Shown piece after piece: positions 1 to 5,527 of a stretch of 13,079 nt of DNA. The position numbers were made by a program, and so were the translations under genes. Source of the DNA: JANNFX01 sp031380225. Lineage in GTDB: Bacteria > Pseudomonadota > Alphaproteobacteria > Rhizobiales > Hyphomicrobiaceae. Each line of letters begins with the position of its first letter. Positions within the stretch are counted from its first letter, which is position 1. Where the stretch lies: positions 1 through 13,079 of the forward strand of contig JANNFX010000059.1 in the NCBI GenBank assembly GCA_031380225.1. The letters are read 5' to 3'. The notes beneath the pieces are model-generated. The model ran no database searches. It had not been told where the DNA came from and worked only from the letters and a program-made list of their open reading frames with translations.

Positions 1-23
1 CCGCCCGGGCCCCTAGGCAAATG

Positions 24-89
24 GGGGTCAGACCCCTCCCACGGATGGCAGAGTTGGAGCCGGACCAATTGTGTGCGGGGTCTGACCCC
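24..89. repeat. 13-bp inverted repeat pair, dispersed-palindrome type
   Basis: Two perfect 13-bp arms, GGGGTCAGACCCC at 24-36 and its reverse complement at 77-89, face each other across 40 bp. Each arm is itself nearly palindromic. The pair lies 19-84 nt beyond the dnaA stop, so it would form a long hairpin at the end of the dnaA transcript. No T-tract follows on either strand, so it is not a classic intrinsic terminator. Arms of this wording occur as dispersed repeats in proteobacteria, sometimes near REP-associated transposases; that link is from memory and no transposase is present here. Confidence 0.7.
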
Positions 90-107
90 AGACGAGCCTC
101 CGGCCGT

Positions 108-1700
108 TTAGTGATTTAACTGCTTCTTGAGGTCCTCGAGTTCGTCTCTCAGTCGCGTATCGCCGGACAACAAACCTTCGATCTTGCGGATCGCATGCAG
201 CACTGTTGTGTGATCGCGATTGCCGAACCGGCGGCCGATTTCAGGCAGCGACCGGGCCGTCAGATGTTTGGCCAGATACATGCCGATTTGGCGCGGCCAG
301 ACCACTGAACGATGGCGGCGCTGGGACAGAAGATCGCCCTTTGACACGCCATACTGACGCGACACGATGCGCAGAATGTCCTCGATCTTGATCCGGCGCG
401 GCTCAAGGCCTTGTACCAGATCGCGGATCACCGTTTCAGCGATATCGATCGTCAGTGGCTGGCGGATGTGCTGCCAGGTCAGAAACAGGCGGTTGACGGC
501 GCCTTCCAGTTCCCGGCCGCTCTCGGTCAACTTGTTGGCGAGCAGGTCGAGGACGTCGGGTGCCAGGTCGAATTGCTGCTCGATGGCTTTCTTGTCGCCC
601 AATCGGCGCTCAAGCACGCGAAGCCGCAGTTCATAGTCAAACGAGCCGATTTCGGTGACCAGGCCGCGCTGTAGGCGCGACTTCAGGCGCTCGTTCAACC
701 GCTCGATATGGCTTGGCGGACGGGCCGAGGCCACAACGACTTGACGGCCACCGTCGAGCAACGCGTTGATGACGTGATCGAACTCCAGTTCGGTCTTTTC
801 GCCGGTCATGAATTCAAGGTCGTCGATCAGCAACATATGAATGCCGCGGAACTTTTCCTTGAACGATAGCGGATCCGAGCTGCGTAGCGCTTCAACGAAT
901 TGATAGCGGAAACGCTCAGCCGTCAGATACAGCACCTGTGCTTGCGGGTGATTGCGTTTCACGTCCCAGGCGACCGCCTGCAACAGATGCGTTTTACCCA
1001 AGCCGACGGATGAGTGAATAAATAGCGGATTGAAGGCTGGATTGCTCTTCATCGCCATTTCAGCGACCTGTGTCGCGCCGGCATGTGCCATGCGGTTCGA
1101 AGGGCTGATGACAAATGTTTCAAAGGTGTGATTGGGGTCGAGTGGCGAGCCTTCAAAACCGCCAACCGAGGTGCGTGCTGGCAACGCCGATGGCGTCGTC
1201 CGCGGCAACGGCCGGGACATTAAGTTGTCAGAAGAATAGCTGCGGACTGCAGATTGCGACTGCGGCTGCATAGCGGGCTGCTGAGATTGGGTCCTCATTT
1301 GAGGCGAAACCGGCTGTCGCAGAACAACGTCAACCAATTCGGCGCCTGCAAACTCTGAGCGGCAGCAGGTCAAAAGGTCATCAAGATAGTGTGACTGAAT
1401 CCAAGTCTTCAGGAATTTCACCGGGACTGAGATTTTGACGGTCTTGCCATCGAAGTGGTCGAACTCAATGGCATTGAACCAGCTCGTATAGATGTCGTCA
1501 CCGAGCCGTGCTCTGAGAAGTGCGCGCACCTTGTCGCCGCGGCCTTCAGCTCCAGGTTTGAGAGCTGTCTTGGCTCTGGCTGGTAGTCTTTCTTGATCAA
1601 CGTCATCCGCACGATGGGTTGTCAAAAGTGTCGTGTCGTGGTCGTCATCTCGCGTCGCCATCACCGGTAACGCGGCTTCGATTTTCACGAATGATTGCAT
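108..1700 (-). CDS. dnaA: Chromosomal replication initiator protein DnaA
   Basis: DnaA binds DnaA boxes at the origin, oligomerises with ATP and melts DNA to start replication. From the ATG at 1700 the protein has 530 residues. Domain I begins near residue 50 after an Asp-rich extension, followed by a Gln/Ser-rich linker (about 130-180). In the AAA+ domain, Walker A is SSVGLGKTH (230-238), Walker B LLIDD (290-294), the arginine-finger region RLKSRLQRGL near 340 and sensor II GRELEGA (395-401). The C-terminal DNA-binding domain carries the DnaA signature FGNRDHTTVLHAIRKI (492-507). The frame is open 57 codons further upstream, but only the 1700 start has a good ribosome binding site (GGGGGA, 6-nt spacer). 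The usual sensor I motif with Asp before Arg reads ASARPP, so this Asp is Ala. The rhodanese gene lies 134 bp upstream on the same strand. The family assignment is certain; the exact start is likely. Confidence 0.97.
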   Translation of the reverse strand: MQSFVKIEAALPVMATRDDDHDTTLLTTHRADDVDQERLPARAKTALKPGAEGRGDKVRALLRARLGDDIYTSWFNAIEFDHFDGKTVKISVPVKFLKTWIQSHYLDDLLTCCRSEFAGAELVDVVLRQPVSPQMRTQSQQPAMQPQSQSAVRSYSSDNLMSRPLPRTTPSALPARTSVGGFEGSPLDPNHTFETFVISPSNRMAHAGATQVAEMAMKSNPAFNPLFIHSSVGLGKTHLLQAVAWDVKRNHPQAQVLYLTAERFRYQFVEALRSSDPLSFKEKFRGIHMLLIDDLEFMTGEKTELEFDHVINALLDGGRQVVVASARPPSHIERLNERLKSRLQRGLVTEIGSFDYELRLRVLERRLGDKKAIEQQFDLAPDVLDLLANKLTESGRELEGAVNRLFLTWQHIRQPLTIDIAETVIRDLVQGLEPRRIKIEDILRIVSRQYGVSKGDLLSQRRHRSVVWPRQIGMYLAKHLTARSLPEIGRRFGNRDHTTVLHAIRKIEGLLSGDTRLRDELEDLKKQLNH

Positions 1701-1770
1701 TTGTAGTCCCCCGCATGATCCACATTTCCACTCGCCCTCAACTCCCGATCTGCAATGCTTGACTGTTTGC

Positions 1771-1788
1771 CGTTTGCCTCTGCAAACG
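1771..1788. promoter_or_regulatory. Dyad in the dnaA leader
   Basis: CGTTTGC at 1771-1777 and GCAAACG at 1782-1788 form a perfect 7-bp inverted repeat with a 4-bp centre. A further TGTTTGC precedes it directly at 1764-1770, so one half-site is present twice in the same direction. It lies about 70 bp upstream of the dnaA start, in the 134-bp gap after the rhodanese gene. It could be an operator or part of a dnaA promoter. No convincing -35/-10 pair was found. Confidence 0.35.
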
Positions 1789-1834
1789 TCAGCGTGCCGC
1801 CGGAACTCAGTTAGTGGGTGCCTAAGCTGTACGG

Positions 1835-2272
1835 TCAGCCCTGCACCCAGGGGAGACCGCCGGATTTCCATCCGCCAACCTGACCCCGATGGCGTTCGGC
1901 ATCGAGAGGGCCCTCGAAACCGTCAGCCACATTGAAACAGCGGCTAAAGCCTGCCGCTGTCATAGCCTCAGCCGCTAAGCGGCTGCGGCCCCCTGACCGG
2001 CAAATGAAGAACAGTTCGGTGTTCTTCGTCACGCCAGCCTTGTCCAAAAGCCCCGTTAGTTGGGCCTGGAATTGTGGATCCGCATGTCCGCCAGGGAAGC
2101 TTTGCCACTCCACCAACACCGTTTGCCGACTCAGTGCCGACACATCCGGTACTCCAACAAAAGCCCATTCCGATCGTGTCCGCACATCGATCAATTGAGC
2201 TTTAGGGTTGGCCGACAGACGTTCCCAAACATCTGCTGGTGGCACATCCTCCACGGTGGACCGATGATCCAA
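1835..2272 (-). CDS. Single-domain rhodanese-like protein
   Basis: A protein of 145 residues made of one rhodanese domain. Rhodaneses move sulfane sulfur through a cysteine persulfide. The substrate-side motif DVRTRSEW sits at 29-36. The active-site loop CRSGGRS at 91-97 has Cys91 as the likely catalytic residue and keeps the Arg and Gly residues expected of an active enzyme. The tail (GGWKSGGLPW) resembles the usual end of the family. There is no signal peptide, so it should be cytoplasmic. The start is TTG at 2272, chosen because AGAGGTG lies just upstream with good spacing. No in-frame ATG precedes the conserved region. It lies between rpsT and dnaA on the same strand. The acceptor is unknown: a thiosulfate sulfurtransferase or a sulfur carrier for tRNA or cofactor synthesis are both possible. 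Confidence 0.9.
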   Translation of the reverse strand: MDHRSTVEDVPPADVWERLSANPKAQLIDVRTRSEWAFVGVPDVSALSRQTVLVEWQSFPGGHADPQFQAQLTGLLDKAGVTKNTELFFICRSGGRSRLAAEAMTAAGFSRCFNVADGFEGPLDAERHRGQVGGWKSGGLPWVQG

Positions 2273-2478
2273 CGTTCACCTCTTACTCTGGAAACTCGAC
2301 GAAAGGGTCCGGCGCTTATCACAGCCCCTCTGAGGACTCGTTGCGAGCCTTTGGGTGGAAGCAGTCAGCCGGTACGCATTACAAAAACAGCCGGTGGAAC
2401 GTGTGATACAAACCGGCAGTCGGCTCCGAAGCACTGTAAGGCCTGGATCAAATCCGTTGGCCACCAGTCCGTCCGAGC

Positions 2479-2497
2479 TGTGGATTGTTTAACCACC
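2479..2497. promoter_or_regulatory. Pair of inverted DnaA-box-like sites
   Basis: TGTGGATTG (2479-2487) and TTAACCACC (2489-2497) each match the TTATCCACA box at 7 of 9 positions, in opposite orientation, one base apart. GTTAAC follows at once. Neither is a perfect box; chance matches at this level are not rare, so confidence is low. Confidence 0.3.
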
Positions 2498-2663
2498 TGT
2501 TAACGACTTCGCAAGCGTCCCCCGGTTGCGGCGTCGAAAATTTCGAGGCCCACGGATGGCGCTGAGCGAGGCCAATATGTCACCTCATGAAAACTGCAAA
2601 GCGTGATGAAAACTCACGTGAAAAAACAATAGATATGGCTGCGAAAGACTTGGTTTAGGCATC

Positions 2664-2702
2664 AAAAAATGACTCCGTTCGGTGGCTCATTTTTCGTTTT
2701 TT
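2664..2702. terminator. Bidirectional terminator-like hairpin
   Basis: AAAAATGA at 2665-2672 pairs with TCATTTTT at 2687-2694. The inner part adds a few pairs and a 2-nt bulge. The plus-strand transcript ends in T-runs (2690-2694 and 2697-2702); the minus-strand transcript ends in six U from the A-run 2664-2669. It can work in both directions. No gene ending here was found on either strand; the rpsT transcript should already stop at 2861, so what it terminates is unclear. Confidence 0.5.
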
Positions 2703-2860
2703 GAGGATGCCGCAGTGAGTCTGCCGAAGGTCAAATCTGACACGGGATAAGCCGCCGACAACGGTGGAAAAACCGGGGGTTAGAGGTGTTCAGAACTATT
2801 CCAAAGCTCGCGCGTTTCAACTCTTTACTGTGGCGAACATACCACTCAGGTGGTGCAAGC

Positions 2861-2891
2861 AAAAAAAAAGCGCCACGGTGAGATGGCGCTT
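2861..2891 (-). terminator. Intrinsic terminator of rpsT
   Basis: On the minus strand a perfect 8-bp stem AAGCGCCA/TGGCGCTT (2891-2884 with 2875-2868), with an 8-nt loop, runs into nine U (2869-2861). It lies 45 nt after the rpsT stop. Confidence 0.93.
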
Positions 2892-2935
2892 CGTATTTCA
2901 GCAACTTTAGGTTCGCATTTGATGTTCGAACAGGC

Positions 2936-3199
2936 TCACGCCATCGCGTTAATTCGCGCAGTGAGGCGGGAGACCTTGCGGCTTGCCGTCTTTTTATGGA
3001 TGCGGCCTTTTTGAGCGGTACGGACCAGAACCGGCTCAACGTTCTTCAGAGCGGCGGCGGCAACGGCTTTATTGCCGGTCTTGACGGCGTCTTCGAGCTT
3101 GCGCAAGTCAGTTTTGAGGCGCGAATCCCGGGCTTTGTTGACCTCGGTACGGCGAACCATCTGACGGGCCGCTTTTTTCGCCGATGACGTATTGGCCAT
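2936..3199 (-). CDS. rpsT: 30S ribosomal protein S20
   Basis: An 87-residue protein, the usual length for S20, a helical-bundle protein that binds 16S rRNA early in small-subunit assembly. The start MANTSSAKKAARQ, the basic helix with RLKTDLRKLEDAV near 27-39, the turn before AAAALKNVEPVL, and the end KGRIHKKTASRKVSRLTARI are typical. AAGGA lies 7 nt before the ATG. A promoter (3276-3304) and an intrinsic terminator (2861-2891) frame it as a single-gene transcript. Its place next to dnaA is common in alphaproteobacteria. Confidence 0.98.
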   Translation of the reverse strand: MANTSSAKKAARQMVRRTEVNKARDSRLKTDLRKLEDAVKTGNKAVAAAALKNVEPVLVRTAQKGRIHKKTASRKVSRLTARINAMA

Positions 3200-3275
3200 C
3201 AGATAATCCTTCGGGCTGGATGTTATAAACGCGAAACCGCCCGAAACCGGAGTTCCGAGCGATGATGATTGCCGG

Positions 3276-3304
3276 TGTATATAGGCGCCTTAGGTGCCGG
3301 TCAA
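3276..3304 (-). promoter_or_regulatory. Sigma-70-type promoter of rpsT
   Basis: Read on the minus strand, TTGACC (3304-3299) and TATACA (3281-3276) are separated by exactly 17 bp. They lie about 77-105 bp before the rpsT start, giving a leader of roughly 70 nt. Both hexamers are close to consensus, as expected for a ribosomal protein gene. Confidence 0.75.
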
Positions 3305-3310
3305 CGCGGC

Positions 3311-3346
3311 CGATCAGCGATTTGCAGTCGTTTTTGCCGCTGATCG
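3311..3346. repeat. 9-bp perfect inverted repeat between rpsT and pqqA promoters
   Basis: CGATCAGCG (3311-3319) and CGCTGATCG (3338-3346) flank an 18-bp spacer with a T-run. It lies directly upstream of the rpsT -35 box and 40-75 bp upstream of the proposed pqqA promoter, so it could be an operator shared by the divergent genes. No known regulator motif is recognised. Confidence 0.5.
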
Positions 3347-3386
3347 CATCATAATGAAATCTGATTGAAGATCACGCAAATGAGAT

Positions 3387-3415
3387 TTGTAGTTATCGAT
3401 GGCCCGAGCTAACTA
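3387..3415 (+). promoter_or_regulatory. Possible promoter of pqqA
   Basis: TTGTAG (3387-3392) and TAACTA (3410-3415) are 17 bp apart, about 50 bp before the pqqA start codon. The hexamers are moderate matches, so other positions in 3347-3440 are possible. Confidence 0.35.
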
Positions 3416-3464
3416 TGATTGCACCGGCCGAATTTCAACCCGGACCACTTTTGGAGGAATTATC

Positions 3465-3554
3465 ATGAAGACCTGGACCAAGCCCGCCGTTCGCGAAACC
3501 GAAGTTGGCCTCGAAGTTACGTCGTACCTGCCAGCTGGCATCGACATCATCTAA
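3465..3554 (+). CDS. pqqA: PQQ precursor peptide PqqA (stand-alone gene)
   Basis: A 29-residue peptide beginning MKTWTKPA and containing GLEVTSY. In PqqA the Glu and Tyr of the ExxxY motif (here Glu17 and Tyr21) are crosslinked by the radical SAM enzyme PqqE with PqqD, then cut out and oxidised to the redox cofactor pyrroloquinoline quinone. Length and wording match known PqqA peptides; the Methylobacterium one has the same EVTSY core and a similar ID-containing end. The gene has a very strong ribosome binding site, GGAGGA with a 6-nt spacer, and a strong terminator (3578-3613), which suggests a short, abundant transcript. No pqqB, C, D or E is in the window: rpsT is upstream and an unrelated gene downstream. 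It may be the only precursor gene, split from its operon, or an extra copy. The family call is firm; function depends on pqq genes elsewhere. Confidence 0.9.
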   Translation: MKTWTKPAVRETEVGLEVTSYLPAGIDII

Positions 3555-3577
3555 TCTGTTGATGATTTCGGAATTTG

Positions 3578-3613
3578 AACGCGGTGGCCTCATGGCCGCC
3601 GCGTTTTCTTTTA
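3578..3613 (+). terminator. Intrinsic terminator of pqqA
   Basis: A 12-bp stem with one G-T pair (3578-3589 with 3594-3605), a 4-nt loop TCAT, then a T-rich tail (3604-3613). It begins 24 nt after the pqqA stop and separates pqqA from the next gene. Confidence 0.9.
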
Positions 3614-3672
3614 TTGGCTTAACGTGTTGATTTGCAGATCTGTGCCCGCGTTTTATTTCAAATGAGGACGCC

Positions 3673-4332
3673 ATGGCATCGCTAATCGAGCTTGGACAAA
3701 TCGTCAGTCTCGCTGAGGCCGCCGCAGCCTTCGAGCGCTGTGTTGCGGCGCGCGAATTTTTTGATCCCGAACCGTTGCGCATTTGGGCTGACCGTATCCG
3801 TGTCGATGAGCCGGGCGGTACGGCGCTAATGCTGCCAGCTGGAACAGTGATCCCCGGCGATCTCGAACTTGATTACGGCAATGACGACATCGAGGCGCAT
3901 CGCATCGGCAGCATTGTAGCGCTGGGTGATTTGACCGTCGACGGACGTTTGTTGAACTTAGACGCGGACGGTGGGCCTTTCTTATTGGTTGGCGGCACTC
4001 TCAAAACCAAAGAAATATTGAAAGGTGGCGCCGCTGTCGTCGTGCTCGGCGGCCTTTCCGCGGAGGGGACAATTTTTTGCGACTATTGCCATGGTTCGAT
4101 GCAAGTCTGTGGTGACGTGTCGGCGCCGCTGTTGTTGCTCAATGATCATGAGATTGCCGTGACGGGTGCCATCCACGGCCGCACTGTTAGCAACGAGACG
4201 TGCGAACTGCGCGACGTCTTGGTGCCAGAAGTCTTTTTTGATCCTGATGACGACGAGGACGAATGGCCCGAGGGTGGTTTAATCGCCGAACGGTTGCTGG
4301 CCGGTCTGCCGGTCATTCGCGACGGCTGTTAG
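3673..4332 (+). CDS. Bactofilin-like beta-repeat protein
   Basis: A 219-residue protein with no signal peptide or membrane segment. After a helical N-terminus (1-40), residues 57-175 are short alternating beta segments with repeated 'GxL.VdG..' and 'VLGGL...G.I' wording (GDLELDYG, GSIVALGDLTVDG, GGTLKTKEI, VVLGGLSAEGTI, GSMQVCGDV, IAVTGAIHG). This resembles the right-handed beta-helix of bactofilins and other polymer-forming cytoskeletal proteins. Three cysteines cluster in the helix (136, 139, 146), two as CxxC. The C-terminus has an acidic run (about 190-200). The start is ATG 3673 with GAGG five bases upstream. It follows pqqA by 118 bp beyond a terminator, so it probably has its own promoter or depends on read-through. 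The similarity is by repeat pattern only; the role is not known. Confidence 0.75.
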   Translation: MASLIELGQIVSLAEAAAAFERCVAAREFFDPEPLRIWADRIRVDEPGGTALMLPAGTVIPGDLELDYGNDDIEAHRIGSIVALGDLTVDGRLLNLDADGGPFLLVGGTLKTKEILKGGAAVVVLGGLSAEGTIFCDYCHGSMQVCGDVSAPLLLLNDHEIAVTGAIHGRTVSNETCELRDVLVPEVFFDPDDDEDEWPEGGLIAERLLAGLPVIRDGC

Positions 4333-4352
4333 CTGATCTGGAAATAGAAATG

Positions 4353-4385
4353 AAAAAGCCCGCGGTCGGGGGGAGACCGCGGGCT
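4353..4385 (-). terminator. Intrinsic terminator on the minus strand
   Basis: Perfect 11-bp stem AGCCCGCGGTC/GACCGCGGGCT with a 7-nt loop; the minus-strand transcript ends in five U (4357-4353). Read on the plus strand the stem is followed by AAAG, so it is a poor terminator for the gene ending at 4332. It would stop both the candidate small RNA and read-through from the secretion operon. Confidence 0.88.
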
Positions 4386-4433
4386 AAAGTTCGTAACGCC
4401 TTGGGGGGAAGGTGGGACGGCGCTACGACCAGA
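4353..4433 (-). ncRNA. Candidate small RNA with two C-rich hairpin loops
   Basis: On the minus strand an RNA of about 80 nt would start near 4433, just after a promoter-like pair, and end at the U-run 4357-4353. Hairpin 1 is a 10-bp stem, with one G-U pair, between 4428-4419 and 4400-4391. Its open 18-nt loop (4418-4401) contains CCACCTTCCCCCC. Hairpin 2 is a perfect 11-bp GC-rich stem (4385-4375 with 4367-4357) with loop TCCCCCC, followed by five U. C-rich loops complementary to Shine-Dalgarno sequences are a hallmark of several alphaproteobacterial trans-acting RNAs (alpha-r14/suhB type, and CCUCC-loop RNAs in Rhodobacter). Similarity is in architecture; exact CCUCCUCCC is not present. It could instead be the processed 3' end of the upstream minus-strand operon, whose last gene stops at 4637. 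Confidence 0.5.
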
Positions 4434-4438
4434 CACGC

Positions 4439-4468
4439 ATTATGCCGTAACTTTGGGTCGTTTAGCAA
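4439..4468 (-). promoter_or_regulatory. Possible promoter of the candidate small RNA
   Basis: On the minus strand TTGCTA (4468-4463) and CATAAT (4444-4439) are 18 bp apart and would start a transcript near 4433, directly before hairpin 1. The -10 matches consensus at 5 of 6, the -35 at 4 of 6. Confidence 0.4.
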
Positions 4469-4636
4469 GATCCCTGAAGATCATTTTCTCCAAATCGTGA
4501 ACATTCGGTAACGCACAGTCCCGTGATGAGACGGCTTGTGTTCAGAAGGTCGAGTTCGAGCAAGTCGCAGGACAATGCGCTAGAACCCTTCCGGCTCAAA
4601 TGGAACCGGTTCTGTTCGCGCGGGAAGGGCTTTAGG

Positions 4637-5527
4637 TTATTGAACCGTCTTAATTTCTTTCCAACTCACTTGCATGGGCGTTACGTTGAGGGTTGCATCT
4701 GCCGGGGCGCTCGCATCGCTGTCGACGCTACCGTAAGAAATATCACTGAGGACTCCTGACAGGGTCAAGCGGGCGTCTTTCCGCCAAAGCACATCGACCA
4801 TTTCGAGCATGAGCTCGCCATCGACCCAGAGGCGCATAAGTCCATCTGGCTGACCCGGTGTGTTAAGGGCAATTTCTTGCTCGATCGCAACCCATTTCCC
4901 CTTTGCAATCGAGAAATTTGTGAAGCTGACCAGCTTCGAAAGGCCGTTAGCGTCGTCGCCTGGAACTTGCAAATTGATCTTGCCGACCCCGTTTGCAGAC
5001 CATGCGACCCGCGTTGCAAAACCGTTAATGCCGTCTGCGGCCGACTTCGCATCAAACTTCGCGCCGCCACCGTAGAGGCCCGGCAGCACGCCAGCCGAGC
5101 CGAAGTCGAAGTTTTCTGGAACCATGACATGGTAACTGAGGCAGGCCCGGTCAGCGCCGCCCATGCCGCGCGGATCCCAGCGAAAGGAAACCCCGCCAGC
5201 TTTGGCCGGATCATTAAAAACCGAGCCACGGCCCTTCGGCAGCTTGATCTCCATGGCGAGCGGCGCTGGTGCATTGGCAACGGGGATCACGGAGGCATTC
5301 TGTAAAACGCCAAATTCACGTCCCCCGACTCTGGCTTGCAGTTCGGCCGGCGTCATGGGTGTCAGTGGCTTTGACAGCAGTGAGAATTCAGTCGGCGTCG
5401 TATATCGCTTATGGCAGATAGGCAAAGACTCTGTGGTCCAAAAATCATGGACCAAATAGACGGCCACAAAGGCGCCAAGCGTGCCGGCCGCGGCGTTGAC
5501 CGCGTATCCGAACTTCGTCTGGTTCAT
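4637..5527 (-). CDS. Membrane-anchored polysaccharide lyase family 14-like protein
   Basis: A 296-residue protein. Residues 7-27 form one hydrophobic segment after a short N-terminus, so it should be anchored in the inner membrane with the rest in the periplasm. Residues about 95-265 have the wording of PL14-type jelly-roll proteins: LSYHVMVPENFDFGSAGVLPGLYGG is close to the family pattern 'Y.v.f...FdfG.ggKLPGLyGG' (here 130-154), followed by ATRVAWSANG, a GKWVAIEQEI strand (210-219), LWVDGELML (233-241) and LSGVLSDISYG at 256-266. PL14 lyases cleave uronic-acid polymers such as alginate and glucuronan. Here the Lys of KLPGLYGG is Val, and catalytic residues could not be confirmed, so binding without cleavage is possible. 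The ATG overlaps the stop of the fusion protein gene (ATGA), with GGAG upstream, so translation is probably coupled and the protein belongs to the secretion operon. Confidence 0.78.
   Translation of the reverse strand: MNQTKFGYAVNAAAGTLGAFVAVYLVHDFWTTESLPICHKRYTTPTEFSLLSKPLTPMTPAELQARVGGREFGVLQNASVIPVANAPAPLAMEIKLPKGRGSVFNDPAKAGGVSFRWDPRGMGGADRACLSYHVMVPENFDFGSAGVLPGLYGGGAKFDAKSAADGINGFATRVAWSANGVGKINLQVPGDDANGLSKLVSFTNFSIAKGKWVAIEQEIALNTPGQPDGLMRLWVDGELMLEMVDVLWRKDARLTLSGVLSDISYGSVDSDASAPADATLNVTPMQVSWKEIKTVQ

Larger units (their letters stand above)
2273..2860. other. Gene-free region between rpsT and the rhodanese gene; possible origin-type or regulatory DNA
   Basis: This 588-bp stretch has no convincing gene; the open frames lack ribosome binding sites or overlap rpsT in another frame. 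It contains DnaA-box-like 9-mers matching the E. coli consensus at 7 of 9 positions (2479-2487, 2489-2497, 2763-2771), an A/T-rich part at about 2581-2710, a direct repeat ATGAAAACT at 2587-2595 and 2606-2614, a small dyad CGTGA/TCACG (2602-2618), and a terminator-like hairpin (2664-2702). The rhodanese promoter should lie near 2280-2400 but was not clearly seen. Closeness to dnaA and A/T content are compatible with an origin, but many Rhizobiales origins lie elsewhere (near hemE), so this is only a possibility. Confidence 0.4.

Noticed and set aside
1701..1871. Extended dnaA start at 1871 (57 more codons)
   Set aside because: The extension has no DnaA likeness, is rich in Cys and Arg, and lacks a good ribosome binding site; ATG 1700 has GGGGGA at good spacing.
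2335..2720. GANTC (CcrM) sites as an origin mark
   Set aside because: Three sites in about 590 bp is about what chance gives for this motif.
3435..3782. 115-aa minus-strand open frame across pqqA
   Set aside because: It runs antisense through pqqA, its terminator hairpin and the start of the beta-repeat gene; the composition is not protein-like and there is no ribosome binding site.
4447..4491. 14-codon minus-strand frame after GGAG near 4490
   Set aside because: Very short, unconserved in appearance, and it overlaps the proposed small-RNA promoter; there is no support beyond a weak ribosome binding site.
4523..4759. 78-aa plus-strand open frame near the end of the lyase-like gene
   Set aside because: It overlaps the lyase-like gene antisense and lacks a ribosome binding site and any family likeness.
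4765..5280. 171-aa minus-strand frame inside the lyase-like gene
   Set aside because: Out-of-frame shadow, Arg- and Ser-rich, fully within a gene with clear family motifs.
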